DNA of 64,000 nt from Janthinobacterium sp. Marseille (GTDB lineage Bacteria; Pseudomonadota; Gammaproteobacteria; Burkholderiales; Burkholderiaceae_D): positions 1,550,001-1,614,000 of the forward strand of contig NC_009659.1 in assembly GCF_000013625.1 (NCBI RefSeq). The letters are read 5' to 3'. The translations under genes and the position numbers were made by a program. Below the pieces are notes generated by a model. That model was given only the letters and a program-made list of their open reading frames with translations, was not told where the DNA came from and searched no databases. Positions within the stretch are counted from its first letter, which is position 1. Each line of letters starts with the position of its first letter. Below, one piece after another: positions 1 to 8,992 of the stretch.

Positions 1-2
1 TC

Positions 3-854
3 CTCGGCGATTCCATTTTGAATTGCGTGGTTGCATCGCTGCTGTTCGATCGCTATAGCAAGATTGATGAAGGTGATCTGTCGCGTTTACGCGCCAATCT
101 GGTCAAGCAACAATCGCTGTACGAAATTGCGCAGCGCCTGGAACTATCGCACTTCCTGCGCCTGGGCGAGGGTGAATTGAAGTCGGGTGGTTTCCGCCGG
201 CCATCGATTCTCGCCGATACCCTGGAAGCATTGTTTGGTGCGATTTTCCTCGATGCCGGTTTCGACACTGCACGTGATGTGATCCGTGCCTTGTACATTC
301 CTATCCTCGATAGTGTGGATCCGAAGACCCTGGGCAAGGATGCCAAGACCCTGTTGCAGGAATACCTGCAGGGTAAAAAGATCGCACTGCCGCAATACAA
401 TGTGGTGGCGACCCACGGTGCCGCCCACAATCAGGAATTCGAAATCGAATGTCTGGTTCCTAAACTGGATATCCAGGTGTTTGGCACTGGTGGCAGTCGC
501 CGGGCCGGCGAGCAGGCAGCAGCCAAGCTGGCACTGGAAGCAGTGCAGGCAGCCTTCGTCAAAACGCCGGCCGCCAGCCGTAAAGCCAAGCCGCGCACCG
601 CGCAATTAAAGCTCGCGGGCATCGCAACCGTGCAGCTCGATGACGCCGATAAGGCTGCTGCGAAAGCGTCGGCTAAAGCTGATGCAAAAAATACCAAGGC
701 GGAAGTAAAAGCCGTCGCCGAAGCAACTGAAACACCCGTCAACGATGGACAAAAAAGTTTGATCGCCGAGCCTGATGCCGCGAAAACGACTGATGTCGCA
801 TCTGATGATGCAGCAACAAAAACTTCTACCACTTCCCATTCCAAAATTGCATGA
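3..854 (+). CDS. rnc: Ribonuclease III (5' end missing)
   Basis: Cleaves double-stranded RNA in rRNA and mRNA maturation. The frame is open from the window edge, and the first visible residues LGDSILN belong to the RNase III signature, so the true start lies upstream. The TTG at 18 is internal. Counting that TTG codon as residue 1, the second catalytic segment DTLEALFGA lies at about 67-75 (Asp67 and Glu70 are metal ligands), and a dsRNA-binding domain spans about 108-178. An Ala/Lys/Asp-rich tail of roughly 95 residues then follows, which E. coli RNase III lacks. The stop overlaps the era start by 4 bp (ATGA), so the two are probably co-translated. Confidence 0.95.
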   Translation, partial: LGDSILNCVVASLLFDRYSKIDEGDLSRLRANLVKQQSLYEIAQRLELSHFLRLGEGELKSGGFRRPSILADTLEALFGAIFLDAGFDTARDVIRALYIPILDSVDPKTLGKDAKTLLQEYLQGKKIALPQYNVVATHGAAHNQEFEIECLVPKLDIQVFGTGGSRRAGEQAAAKLALEAVQAAFVKTPAASRKAKPRTAQLKLAGIATVQLDDADKAAAKASAKADAKNTKAEVKAVAEATETPVNDGQKSLIAEPDAAKTTDVASDDAATKTSTTSHSKIA

Positions 855-1753
855 CTGAATCTGCCGCACTGTCTCACTTTCGATGCGGTTATATCGCGAT
901 CGTCGGTCGCCCTAACGTCGGTAAATCGACCCTGATGAATGAGCTGATCGGTGCCAAGGTCAGTATTACATCGCGCAAGGCGCAAACTACGCGCCATCGC
1001 ATCACCGGCATCCAGACTGTGGAAGATGCGCAGTTTGTGTATGTAGACACGCCTGGCTTCCAGACCCGTCATTCGAATGCGCTGAACAAAACCCTGAATC
1101 GCACCGTCACGAATACGCTGACAGCTGCGGACGTCATCCTGTACGTGATCGAGGCCGGTACTTTTGGCCAGGCCGATCAGCAGGTACTGGACCTGATTCC
1201 AAAGAATGTGCCTTGCATCCTCGTGATCAACAAGTCGGATCGCGTCAAGGACAAGGCTGTCTTGCTGCCGTTTGCGCAGCAAATCGCCGCCAAGCGTGAT
1301 TTCACCGCAGTGGTGCCGGTATCGGCCAAATTACGTTTCCAGCTTGAAGGCTTGCAGGGCGAAATCAAAAAATATCTGCCTGAAGGCCCGCCTATTTTCG
1401 GTGAGGATGACATTACCGATCGCAGCGAAAAATTCCTCGCCGCTGAAATCGTGCGGGAAAAAGTTTTCCGTTTCGTTGGTGATGAATTGCCTTACACCAG
1501 TACCGTACTGATCGAAAAATTTGAAGTGGAAGGCAATCTGCGCCGCGTGTTCGCCGCGATCCTGGTCGAGCGCGATACGCATAAATCGATGGTCATCGGT
1601 AACAAGGGTGCCCGTCTGAAAGATATTTCTACCCAGGCGCGCCTGGATATGGAGCGTTTGTTCGGTGGCCCGGTGTATCTGGAAATCTGGGTCAAGGTCA
1701 AATCAGGCTGGGCTGATAATGAAGCCGGTCTGCGTGCATACGGATACGAATAA
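851..1753 (+). CDS. era: GTPase Era
   Basis: Essential GTPase that binds the 3' end of 16S rRNA during 30S subunit assembly. The 300-residue protein has the G1 loop GRPNVGKS at 19-26, the G3 motif DTPG, the G4 motif NKSD, and a C-terminal KH RNA-binding domain with the segment [12 protein letters not shown]. Length and motif order are normal for Era. The start codon overlaps the rnc stop (ATGA), and recO follows after 12 bp. The rnc-era-recO order is common in proteobacteria and supports the call. Confidence 0.97.
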   Translation: MTESAALSHFRCGYIAIVGRPNVGKSTLMNELIGAKVSITSRKAQTTRHRITGIQTVEDAQFVYVDTPGFQTRHSNALNKTLNRTVTNTLTAADVILYVIEAGTFGQADQQVLDLIPKNVPCILVINKSDRVKDKAVLLPFAQQIAAKRDFTAVVPVSAKLRFQLEGLQGEIKKYLPEGPPIFGEDDITDRSEKFLAAEIVREKVFRFVGDELPYTSTVLIEKFEVEGNLRRVFAAILVERDTHKSMVIGNKGARLKDISTQARLDMERLFGGPVYLEIWVKVKSGWADNEAGLRAYGYE

Positions 1754-1765
1754 CCCTAGCTAAAG

Positions 1766-2629
1766 ATGGCTGCATCTATCGCCGACGTCAGTTCTTTCAA
1801 CGACTCTTCAGCTGAAGAACAGCCGTCGGTGCACGCAGAAAGTGCTGCAGAAACATCTGCCGCGAAAACTGCAAAATCCAGCAAAGCGGCGCCTCGCCGC
1901 GCCCGCACTCCGGAAAAAGAATTTCGCATAGCCGATCAGCCTGGCTTTGTGCTGCACAGTTACCCATATAAAGAAACCAGCCTGATCGTCGATGTTTTTT
2001 CACGCGATCACGGTCGCATTGCCTTGGTTGCTAAAGGTGCCAAGCGTCCTCATTCCAAATTGCGCGGTGTATTGCAAACCTTCCAACCCTTGTCCGTAGG
2101 CTGGAGCGGCAAAGCGGAAGTGCGTACGCTGACGGCGGCCGAATGGGTCGGTGGCTTGTTGCCGCTGGAAAAATCGGCTTTGCTATGCGGCTTTTACCTG
2201 AACGAATTGCTGGTGAAATTGCTGGCGCGCGATGACCCGCATCCGGCCTTGTTCGATCATTATGTAAGTGCGCTGAACCAGCTGGCGCATGATGAGCCGG
2301 CACCTATCGTATTGCGCAAATTTGAACGCGCGCTGCTGAAGGAAACCGGTGTCGCCAGCGATTGGCGCGTGTGTACCGCGAGTGGCAAGGCGATCGTTCT
2401 TGAACAAATCTATGTGCTGGATCCGGAGCGCGGACCGCGCCCCGCACGTCCGGCTGATGTCTGGCCGCGTGTCTCGGGCAAGACCTTGCTGGACATGGAA
2501 AACGAGGATTACACAGATACGCAGACCCAAACACAAAGTAAATTCCTGATGCGTTTCCTGCTGGCGCATCATCTGAACGGCGCACCACTGAATACGCGTC
2601 AAATATTGATCGATTTGCTGCAGCTTTAA
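1766..2629 (+). CDS. recO: DNA repair protein RecO
   Basis: RecO helps load RecA at gaps (RecFOR pathway) by acting on SSB-coated DNA. The OB-fold begins near residue 52 with the typical segment [19 protein letters not shown], and the helical C-terminal domain reaches residue 287. The first 50 or so residues are Ala/Ser/Lys-rich, probably disordered, and absent from E. coli RecO. No good internal ATG starts the OB-fold, so I keep the ATG at 1766. It is the third gene of the rnc-era-recO-pdxJ run, with 12-13 bp gaps on each side. Confidence 0.93.
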   Translation: MAASIADVSSFNDSSAEEQPSVHAESAAETSAAKTAKSSKAAPRRARTPEKEFRIADQPGFVLHSYPYKETSLIVDVFSRDHGRIALVAKGAKRPHSKLRGVLQTFQPLSVGWSGKAEVRTLTAAEWVGGLLPLEKSALLCGFYLNELLVKLLARDDPHPALFDHYVSALNQLAHDEPAPIVLRKFERALLKETGVASDWRVCTASGKAIVLEQIYVLDPERGPRPARPADVWPRVSGKTLLDMENEDYTDTQTQTQSKFLMRFLLAHHLNGAPLNTRQILIDLLQL

Positions 2630-2642
2630 CGGAATAATATTC

Positions 2643-3410
2643 ATGAGCTTTCTTCAACCGGCTTCAACCATCATCGACCTCGGCATCAATATCGACCACG
2701 TTGCCACCTTGCGCAATGCGCGCGGCACCGTCTATCCGGATCCGCTGCAAGCCGCCTTGCTGGCGGAAGAGGCCGGCGCCGATGCCATCACGCTGCATTT
2801 GCGCGAAGACCGTCGTCACATCAAGGATGCCGACGTTGAATTGATCCGTCCGAAGTTGTTGACGCGCATGAATCTTGAGTCGGCTGTGACGACCGAGATG
2901 GTTGATTTCGCCTGCCGCATCAAACCGCAAGATGTTTGCCTGGTACCTGAACGACGCGAAGAAGTGACGACTGAAGGCGGGCTGGATATCGTTAAATACT
3001 TCGACGTGGTTGCTGCTGCGATCAGGCAGTTGCAAGCTGAAGGCATACGCGTGAGCCTCTTCATCGATGCTGATGCCGAACAAATCCAGGCGGCGGCTGA
3101 AGCCGGTGCGCCGGTGATTGAGTTGCATACCGGACGTTATGCGGATGCGCATGACGCCGCGCAACAGCAGGCTGAATTGGAACGTGTGCGGCGCGGTGTG
3201 GCAGAAGGCATGGCACGTGGCCTGAAGGTGAATGCCGGTCACGGTTTGCATTACACCAATGTGCAGGCGATTGCAGCGATTCCGGATATCGCCGAGCTTA
3301 ATATCGGCCACGCCATCGTTGCGCATGCGGTATTCGTCGGCTGGCAAAATGCAGTGCGTGAAATGAAGGCCATCATGATTGCCGCACGCCTGGCCGGAAA
3401 GCAAAAATGA
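2643..3410 (+). CDS. pdxJ: Pyridoxine 5'-phosphate synthase PdxJ
   Basis: Condenses 1-deoxy-D-xylulose 5-phosphate with 3-amino-2-oxopropyl phosphate to give pyridoxine 5'-phosphate, the ring-forming step of DXP-dependent vitamin B6 synthesis. The 255-residue TIM-barrel protein shows the family segments [13 protein letters not shown] near 16-28 and HLREDRRHI near 52-60, and the C-terminal phosphate-binding part [10 protein letters not shown]. Length is normal. Its stop overlaps the acpS start by 4 bp, the classical pdxJ-acpS pairing. Confidence 0.97.
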
Positions 3411-3799
3411 TTTACGGCATAGGTACCGATATCATCAAAATAGATCGCATAGCAGCGGCTCTCGGCCGCCATGGCGATCGTTTTGCCGAGCGCATCTTGG
3501 GGAAGGAAGAACTGGAAAAATACCATAGACGCAAAGCCAAGGTTGAGGCGCGCGGTTTGCGTTTCCTGGCGACGCGCTTTGCCGCCAAGGAAGCATTTTC
3601 CAAGGCGATAGGTTTGGGTATACACATGCCGATGACTTGGCGCGCCGCGCAAATCCTGAATGCGCCGAGTGGCAAGCCTATCGTTGTGACCAGCGGCAAG
3701 CTGGCAGAATTCATGCAGGAAAACGGACTGACCGCACAGGTTTCGATTACGGATGAAGTCGAGTATGCGGTCGCTTTTGTGATTGTGGAGAAAAAATGA
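3407..3799 (+). CDS. acpS: Holo-[acyl-carrier-protein] synthase
   Basis: Transfers 4'-phosphopantetheine from CoA to the serine of apo-ACP, which fatty acid synthesis needs. The 130-residue protein has the N-terminal motif [11 protein letters not shown] with the Mg-binding Asp8, and the segment [10 protein letters not shown] with the ligand Glu62. Both are the hallmark AcpS residues. It overlaps pdxJ at its start and nagZ at its stop by 4 bp each, so the three are probably translationally coupled. Confidence 0.96.
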
Positions 3800-4848
3800 A
3801 CGCAGTAAATCCAGCAGGAAAATTCGGCCCGGTAATGCTCGATGTGGTGGGTACCACCCTGAGCGCAGATGATATCCGCCGTATCCAGCATCCGCTGACC
3901 GGCGGTGTGATTTTGTTCGCGCGCAACTATACCGATCGCGCGCAATTGACGGCTTTGACGGCAGCTATCCATGCAGCGCGTCCGGGTATCGTGATTGCGG
4001 TCGACCATGAAGGTGGTCGCGTACAACGTTTCAAGACTGATGGCTTCACCCATCTGCCGGCAATGCGCAAGCTCGGCGCTTTATGGGACAAGGATGTATT
4101 GGCCGCGACCAAGGCTGCGACCGATGTTGGCTATGTATTGGCGGCGGAATTGCGTGCTTGTGGTGTTGACCTGTCGTTTACACCTGTACTGGATCTGGAC
4201 TACGGCGAATCGGGTGTAATCGGCGATCGCGCCTTTCATCGTGATGCACGGGTAGTGACGATGCTGGCCAAGAGCCTGAACCACGGCCTGATGCTGGCCG
4301 GCATGCTCAATTGCGGCAAACATTTTCCTGGTCACGGCTTTGTCAAAGCGGATTCGCATCTGGAAATCCCGGTCGATGAACGTGAATTGAAGCAAATCCT
4401 GGCCGCAGATGCTGCACCATACGATTGGTTGGGCCTGAGCCTGGCCGGTGTGATGCCGGCGCATGTAATCTATCCGAAAGTCGATAAACATCCGGCTGGT
4501 TTTTCACGCAAATGGCTGACGATGTTGCGCAAGGATTTCGGTTTTGACGGTTTGATTTTCAGCGACGACCTCAGCATGGAAGGTGCGAGTGTCGCAGGTA
4601 CTGTGATTGATGGTGCGCATGCAGCCTTGCAGGCCGGCTGCGACATGGTGCTGATCTGCAATTCACCGGATAAGGCGGATCAGTTGCTGGCCGGTTTGCA
4701 GGTCAGGGATAACAAGGCGACACAGGAATCCGCAGTGCGCATTGCCGCATTGACGCCACAGTCGCCGGCACTCACATGGGATGCCTTGCAGCAGGATGCG
4801 CGCTATATCGCTGCGAAGAAGGCGGCAAAAGCGCTCGCTGCAGCTTAA
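3796..4848 (+). CDS. nagZ: Beta-N-acetylhexosaminidase NagZ
   Basis: Cytoplasmic glycoside hydrolase family 3 enzyme that removes GlcNAc from anhydromuropeptides during cell-wall recycling. In many bacteria its product influences AmpC beta-lactamase induction. The 350-residue single-domain protein carries the KHFPGHG motif at 175-181, whose histidine is in the catalytic loop, and [10 protein letters not shown] near 255-264, which contains the nucleophilic aspartate. No signal peptide is seen, as expected for NagZ. The start overlaps the acpS stop by 4 bp. Confidence 0.95.
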
Positions 4849-4889
4849 ATGCGATACTTGTGTAAGCCTTGACCGAGCGTGTAAAAAAG

Positions 4890-6746
4890 ATGTCCGAGAC
4901 TGACGCACCAGATCCGCGGGCAATCGTGCTGGAAACGGTTGCAAAGCTGCCGAATTTGCCCGGCGTGTATCGCTATTTCGATGCCGAAGATAATCTGCTG
5001 TATGTCGGTAAGGCGCGCGACCTGAAGAAGCGGGTATCCAGTTACTTCCTGAAAAACCTGGCAAGTCCGCGCACTGCACTGATGGTGGAACGCATCGCGC
5101 GCCTGGAAACGACAGTGACGCGCAGCGAGGCGGAAGCATTGCTGCTGGAAAACAATCTCATCAAGACTTTGCAGCCGCGTTACAACATCCTGTTCCGCGA
5201 CGACAAATCCTATCCCTACCTGAAAATCACCGGGCAGGAATATCCGCGCATGGCATATTACCGTGGCGCGGTAGACAAGAAAAACCAATACTTCGGTCCT
5301 TTCCCCAGCGGCTGGGCAGTCAAGGAGTCGATGCAGATATTGCAAAAGGTTTTCCTGTTGCGTACCTGTGAAGATTCGGTCTTTGCAAATCGTACGCGGC
5401 CATGCCTCTTGCATCAGATCCATCGCTGCAGCGGGCCTTGTGTCAACTTCATCAGCAAGGAAGATTACGCGCTGGATGTGGAAAATGCCGCGAAATTCCT
5501 GCGCGGTCGCCAGAGCGAAGTGCTGGAAACCTTACAAGGCAAGATGCTGGCCTATGCCGAAGAATTGAAATTCGAACAGGCCGCGCTGGTACGTAACCAG
5601 ATCAATGCCTTATCGCGCGTCCTCCACCAGCAAAGCATGGAAACCGGCGGCGATGCGGATATCGATATCATTGCGGTGATCGTGCAGGGCGGCCGTGCCT
5701 GCGTCAACCTGGCGATGGTGCGCGGTGGTCGTCATTTGGGTGATCGCGCCTACTTCCCGACACATGTTGACAATGCGCTGGCGAGTGCGGAAGAGTCGAT
5801 TGCGACCGAGGTGATGAAGGCTTTCCTCGCGCAGCACTATATCGAAAAATTCATTCCGGGCACGCTGATCCTGAATACGGAAATGGACGAGCCGGAGCTA
5901 ATGCTGGCGCTGATGGAGCAATGCGGCCATCGCATTAACGTGGTGTTCCAGCCGCAAGGGCAGCGTCGCCAATGGCTGGAGATGGCGCACAAGGGTGCGG
6001 AGATATCGCTGGCCCGCCTGTTGTCCGAGCAGGGCTCACAGCAGGCACGGACGCGCATGCTGGTTGATGCCTTGGGTATAGATGTGCCTGACCTGGAAAG
6101 CTTTCGCGTTGAATGTTTCGATATCAGTCATACTCAGGGTGAAGCAACGCAAGCCTCGTGCGTGGTATTCCATCATCATGCGATGCAGAATGGTGAATAC
6201 CGTCGCTACAATATCAACGATATTACGCCGGGCGATGACTACGCAGCGATGCGCCAGGTGCTGTTGCGCCGCTATGAAAAAGTCGCGAATGGGGATGGCG
6301 TGATGCCGGACGTGGTGCTGATCGACGGTGGCAAGGGCCAAGTCGAAATGGCGCGTCAGGTATTTGTCGAACTGGGGCTGGATATCAGCCTGATCGTCGG
6401 TGTCGCCAAGGGGGAAGGGCGCAAGGTCGGCCTTGAGACCCTGGTGTTTGTTGACGGCCGTCCGCCCCAGGAATTGGGCAAGGAGTCGGGGGCCCTGATG
6501 CTGATTGCACAGATCCGCGACGAGGCGCACCGTTTCGCCATTACCGGCATGCGCGCCAAGCGTGCCAAGGCACGCCAGACCTCGCGGCTGGAAGAGATCG
6601 AGGGAATTGGTGCCAAGCGTCGACAAAAGCTGCTGGCCCGTTTTGGTGGCTTGCGGGGCGTAGTGGACGCCAGTATCGAGGATTTGGCCTCGGTCGAAGG
6701 CATTTCAAGGCAATTGGCTGAAGACATTTACAAGCAATTGCATTAG
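4890..6746 (+). CDS. uvrC: UvrABC system protein C
   Basis: Makes the dual incisions in nucleotide excision repair. The GIY-YIG domain opens the protein ([12 protein letters not shown] then [18 protein letters not shown]). A UVR motif lies near 205-240, the RNase H-like 3'-half follows with [18 protein letters not shown] and the segment [11 protein letters not shown], and tandem helix-hairpin-helix motifs close it ([13 protein letters not shown]). I chose the ATG at 4890, giving 618 residues. A TTG at 4869 would add seven residues, and neither start has a strong ribosome-binding site. It lies 41 bp after nagZ. Confidence 0.96.
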   Translation: MSETDAPDPRAIVLETVAKLPNLPGVYRYFDAEDNLLYVGKARDLKKRVSSYFLKNLASPRTALMVERIARLETTVTRSEAEALLLENNLIKTLQPRYNILFRDDKSYPYLKITGQEYPRMAYYRGAVDKKNQYFGPFPSGWAVKESMQILQKVFLLRTCEDSVFANRTRPCLLHQIHRCSGPCVNFISKEDYALDVENAAKFLRGRQSEVLETLQGKMLAYAEELKFEQAALVRNQINALSRVLHQQSMETGGDADIDIIAVIVQGGRACVNLAMVRGGRHLGDRAYFPTHVDNALASAEESIATEVMKAFLAQHYIEKFIPGTLILNTEMDEPELMLALMEQCGHRINVVFQPQGQRRQWLEMAHKGAEISLARLLSEQGSQQARTRMLVDALGIDVPDLESFRVECFDISHTQGEATQASCVVFHHHAMQNGEYRRYNINDITPGDDYAAMRQVLLRRYEKVANGDGVMPDVVLIDGGKGQVEMARQVFVELGLDISLIVGVAKGEGRKVGLETLVFVDGRPPQELGKESGALMLIAQIRDEAHRFAITGMRAKRAKARQTSRLEEIEGIGAKRRQKLLARFGGLRGVVDASIEDLASVEGISRQLAEDIYKQLH

Positions 6747-6801
6747 ATTACGGGTGCGCATGCAAATGCCTGTGCACATTCATGAAAATGTAAAGTTTGA
6801 T

Positions 6802-7389
6802 ATGCCCTTCAATATTCCTATTCTTCTTACCTGGTTGCGCGTCGCGTTGATTCCATTGATGGTAGGCGTGTTGTACATCCCGGATGCCTGGCTGGGTTCG
6901 TTCAACAAAACCCAGGGCCTGGCCGCGACCTTGATTTTTATCATTGCGGCGCTGACTGACTGGATCGACGGTTTCCTCGCACGGCGCTGGAATCAAACCT
7001 CCGCCTTCGGTGCTTTCCTCGATCCGGTAGCGGACAAGCTGATGGTTGCCGGTGCGTTGCTGGTACTGATTGAACTCAATCGCGTCAACGCGGTGATTGC
7101 CTTCATCATTATCGGACGCGAAATTACGATCTCGGCATTGCGCGAATGGATGGCGCAAATCGGTGCATCCAAATCGGTCGCCGTGAGTTCGCTCGGCAAG
7201 ATCAAAACAATCGCCCAGATGGTGGCGATACCGATGCTTCTTTATTACGAAACCATTTGGGGTATCAACCTGCAATTCTGGGGTGACATCCTGTTATGGG
7301 TCGCTGCAGTACTGACGGTATGGTCAATGTTTTATTATTTGCGCAAGGCCTGGCCATTGATTAAAGAAAGCGCAGGACATTTATTGTAA
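6802..7389 (+). CDS. pgsA: CDP-diacylglycerol-glycerol-3-phosphate 3-phosphatidyltransferase
   Basis: Integral membrane enzyme making phosphatidylglycerol phosphate, the committed step to phosphatidylglycerol and cardiolipin. The CDP-alcohol phosphotransferase signature is intact: D-x2-D-G-x2-A-R-x8-G-x3-D-x3-D in the stretch starting DWIDGFLARR. The protein has several hydrophobic spans. The ATG at 6802 gives MPFNIPILLTWLRV, which aligns with the usual PgsA start; an upstream ATG at 6754 would add 16 polar residues without counterpart. It follows uvrC, and the pair is commonly adjacent. Confidence 0.94.
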   Translation: MPFNIPILLTWLRVALIPLMVGVLYIPDAWLGSFNKTQGLAATLIFIIAALTDWIDGFLARRWNQTSAFGAFLDPVADKLMVAGALLVLIELNRVNAVIAFIIIGREITISALREWMAQIGASKSVAVSSLGKIKTIAQMVAIPMLLYYETIWGINLQFWGDILLWVAAVLTVWSMFYYLRKAWPLIKESAGHLL

Positions 7390-7401
7390 TTTTTGCTGTG
7401 T

Positions 7402-7436
7402 GGAATGCTTGACATGCAAAGGCATTCCTCTATAAT
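7402..7436 (+). promoter_or_regulatory. Sigma-70 promoter for the tRNA-Gly genes, overlapped by a palindrome
   Basis: A perfect -35 (TTGACA, 7409-7414) and a perfect -10 (TATAAT, 7431-7436) are 16 bp apart, with the tRNA starting 14 bp further on. A 7-bp inverted repeat, GGAATGC at 7402-7408 and GCATTCC at 7422-7428, brackets the -35 box and spacer. The palindrome could be an operator or a residual pgsA terminator stem; no T-run follows it. Confidence 0.8.
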
Positions 7437-7450
7437 GTGCACCTGTCGAT

Positions 7451-7526
7451 GCGGGAGTAGCTCAGTTGGTAGAGCGCAACCTTGCCAAGGTTGAGGTCGA
7501 GAGTTCGAGACTCTTCTCCCGCTCCA
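7451..7526 (+). tRNA. tRNA-Gly (GCC), copy 1
   Basis: A 76-nt cloverleaf with acceptor arms GCGGGAG and CTCCCGC, D-loop AGCTCAGTTGGTAGAGC, anticodon loop TTGCCAA (anticodon GCC), T-loop GTTCGAGAC and an encoded CCA end. It is identical to the copy at 7625-7700 and is preceded by a consensus promoter. Confidence 0.98.
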
Positions 7527-7535
7527 GAGATTTTT

Positions 7536-7563
7536 AAAGGGAGCTGCACAAGCTTCCTTTTTT
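7536..7563 (+). terminator. Imperfect hairpin with T-run between the tRNA-Gly copies
   Basis: The arms AAGGGAGCT and AAGCTTCCTT pair imperfectly (one mismatch and a G-U pair) around a short loop and are followed by a run of T. It resembles the better hairpin after copy 2, suggesting the terminator was duplicated with the tRNA and then drifted, which may let transcription read through to copy 2. Confidence 0.55.
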
Positions 7564-7624
7564 ATTGAATGATGAACGACAGCTCATTCAGATAGTTTTA
7601 GTAGTTGGTAGCAAGAAGTAATAT

Positions 7625-7700
7625 GCGGGAGTAGCTCAGTTGGTAGAGCGCAACCTTGCCAAGGTTGAGGTCGAGAGTTCGAGACTCTTCTCCCGCTCCA
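7625..7700 (+). tRNA. tRNA-Gly (GCC), copy 2
   Basis: Identical over all 76 nt to copy 1, 174 bp downstream of it, with anticodon GCC and encoded CCA. No separate consensus promoter is obvious just upstream, so it probably depends on read-through from copy 1. Confidence 0.98.
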
Positions 7701-7707
7701 GATTTCC

Positions 7708-7737
7708 AAAAAAGGAAGCTGCCAGGCTTCCTTTTTT
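7708..7737 (+). terminator. Rho-independent terminator after tRNA-Gly copy 2
   Basis: Stem GGAAGC (7714-7719) and GCTTCC (7726-7731) with a 6-nt loop, extended by flanking A and T runs. The T-run at 7732-7737 completes a classical terminator. Confidence 0.85.
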
Positions 7738-7817
7738 ATTCATGAGCAGTGTTGAAAAAGTTTTAGCGTTTCGTTTGTGCCGGTAAGTTTTTGTTTCGCG
7801 GTACAATACGAACCCGT

Positions 7818-7891
7818 GGCGGGGTAGCAAAGTGGTTATGCAGCGGCCTGCAAAGCCGTTTACGCCGGTTCGATCCCGACCCCCGCCTCCA
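7818..7891 (+). tRNA. tRNA-Cys (GCA)
   Basis: A 74-nt cloverleaf with acceptor arms GGCGGGG and CCCCGCC, anticodon loop CTGCAAA (anticodon GCA), T-arm GGTTCGATCC and encoded CCA. A TACAAT box at 7802-7807 may be its -10, but no convincing -35 is present. Confidence 0.97.
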
Positions 7892-7900
7892 GTTTTACCA

Positions 7901-7921
7901 AAAAGCGCCGTGGGCGCTTTT
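7901..7921 (+). terminator. Terminator between tRNA-Cys and tRNA-Leu
   Basis: Stem AAAAGCGCC and GGCGCTTTT with a GTG loop, followed by further T residues. Both strands end in T-runs, so it could act in either direction. Confidence 0.75.
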
Positions 7922-7952
7922 ATTTTTTGATCTTGTTTTAGAATCGTGACAA

Positions 7953-8039
7953 GCCCGGGTGGTGAAATAGGTAGACACAAGAGACTTAAAATCTCTCGCC
8001 GGTAACGGTGTACCGGTTCGATTCCGGTCCCGGGCACCA
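7953..8039 (+). tRNA. tRNA-Leu (UAA)
   Basis: An 87-nt class II tRNA with acceptor arms GCCCGGG and CCCGGGC, anticodon stem AGAGA and TCTCT around loop CTTAAAA (anticodon TAA), a long variable arm and encoded CCA. The next coding region starts only 5 nt after the CCA. Confidence 0.97.
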
Positions 8040-8044
8040 TACTC

Positions 8045-8467
8045 ATGAAAGTCTATAACCTCTGTTGTGAGCACGCGCATCGCTTCGAAGGATGGTTTTC
8101 TTCCGAAGCTGATTTCCTCACGCAATCCTCGCAAGAATTGATCGAATGCCCTATGTGCGGCAATCACCAGATCAAACGCCTGCCATCTTCCCCTCGTTTA
8201 AATTTATCCGGTGCGACTGCACGTGCAAGTGACGATAGTGCGCGGCTGCAGGAACAATTAATGGAATTCACGCGCAAGGTGATGGCCAATACCGAAGACG
8301 TTGGTAATCAGTTTGCAGAAGAGGCGCGTCGTATCCATTACAAGGAAGTACCGGAGCACGGTATCCGCGGCGTCGCTACTGTGGAAGAATGTGCCGAACT
8401 GGCAGAAGAGGGTATCGATGTGATGGCACTCCCACTTCCTGTACTACCCAAACAAGCACTCCAATAA
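8045..8467 (+). CDS. DUF1178 family protein
   Basis: A 140-residue protein of the DUF1178 family, function unknown. The N-terminal half looks like a small zinc-ribbon: Cys7-Cys8 and His10 near the start and a CPMC knuckle at about 35-38, followed by the family segment KRLPSSPRLN. The rest is charged and probably helical. It begins 5 nt after tRNA-Leu, so it may be transcribed from the tRNA promoter and freed by tRNA 3' processing. The MaoC gene follows after 15 bp. Confidence 0.85.
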   Translation: MKVYNLCCEHAHRFEGWFSSEADFLTQSSQELIECPMCGNHQIKRLPSSPRLNLSGATARASDDSARLQEQLMEFTRKVMANTEDVGNQFAEEARRIHYKEVPEHGIRGVATVEECAELAEEGIDVMALPLPVLPKQALQ

Positions 8468-8482
8468 CCGACTGGAATTGAC

Positions 8483-8938
8483 ATGCGTGAAATTGCATCA
8501 CTGGCTGAGCTACAGGCTTTGCTGGGGCAAGAGGTGGCGGTATCCGACTGGCTGCAGATGACGCAGGAGCGCATCAATCTGTTCGCGCAGGCCAGCGGCG
8601 ACCATCAATGGATACATGTAGACCCGGAACGTTGTTTGCAAGAGTCACCTTACGGCACGCCGATTGCGCATGGCTTCCTGACTTTATCCCTGCTGCCAAT
8701 GTTGCTGGCACAGTCGATTGCATTCCCGCCTTGCAAGCTGGCGGTGAACTACGGCCTGAATCGCGTGCGTTTCCCGGCGCCGGTGCCGGTCGGGCAGCAG
8801 ATCCGCGCACGCATGCTATTGCAGGCTCTGGAGCCCTTTGCGGGTGGCGTACAAATGATATGGGAAGTCACGGTAGAAACTGCTGACGGCGACAAGCCGG
8901 TCTGTGTGGCGGAACTGATACTGCGGCATTACGACTGA
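8483..8938 (+). CDS. MaoC-like (R)-specific enoyl-CoA hydratase
   Basis: A 151-residue hot-dog fold protein of the MaoC/NodN type. The hydratase motif is present as FAQASGDHQWIHVDPERC, with the catalytic Asp and His spaced as in PhaJ, then GTPIAHGFLTLSLLP. Such enzymes hydrate trans-2-enoyl-CoA to (R)-3-hydroxyacyl-CoA and can feed polyhydroxyalkanoate synthesis. A link to the distant phaC at 34 kb is only an inference. It follows the DUF1178 gene by 15 bp on the same strand. Confidence 0.82.
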   Translation: MREIASLAELQALLGQEVAVSDWLQMTQERINLFAQASGDHQWIHVDPERCLQESPYGTPIAHGFLTLSLLPMLLAQSIAFPPCKLAVNYGLNRVRFPAPVPVGQQIRARMLLQALEPFAGGVQMIWEVTVETADGDKPVCVAELILRHYD

Positions 8939-8948
8939 TCAAAGCTGT

Positions 8949-8983
8949 GGGCGCTTATTTCTATCCAATAGAAATAAGCGCCC
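8949..8983. terminator. Perfect 16-bp hairpin between convergent genes
   Basis: Arms GGGCGCTTATTTCTA (8949-8963) and TAGAAATAAGCGCCC (8969-8983) are exactly complementary, and T64/A68 can extend the stem. The MaoC and GST genes converge here. No T-run follows on either strand, so it is not a classical intrinsic terminator, but it may act as a transcript end or mRNA 3' stabiliser in both directions. Confidence 0.6.
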
Positions 8984-8992
8984 GCTATCTAT

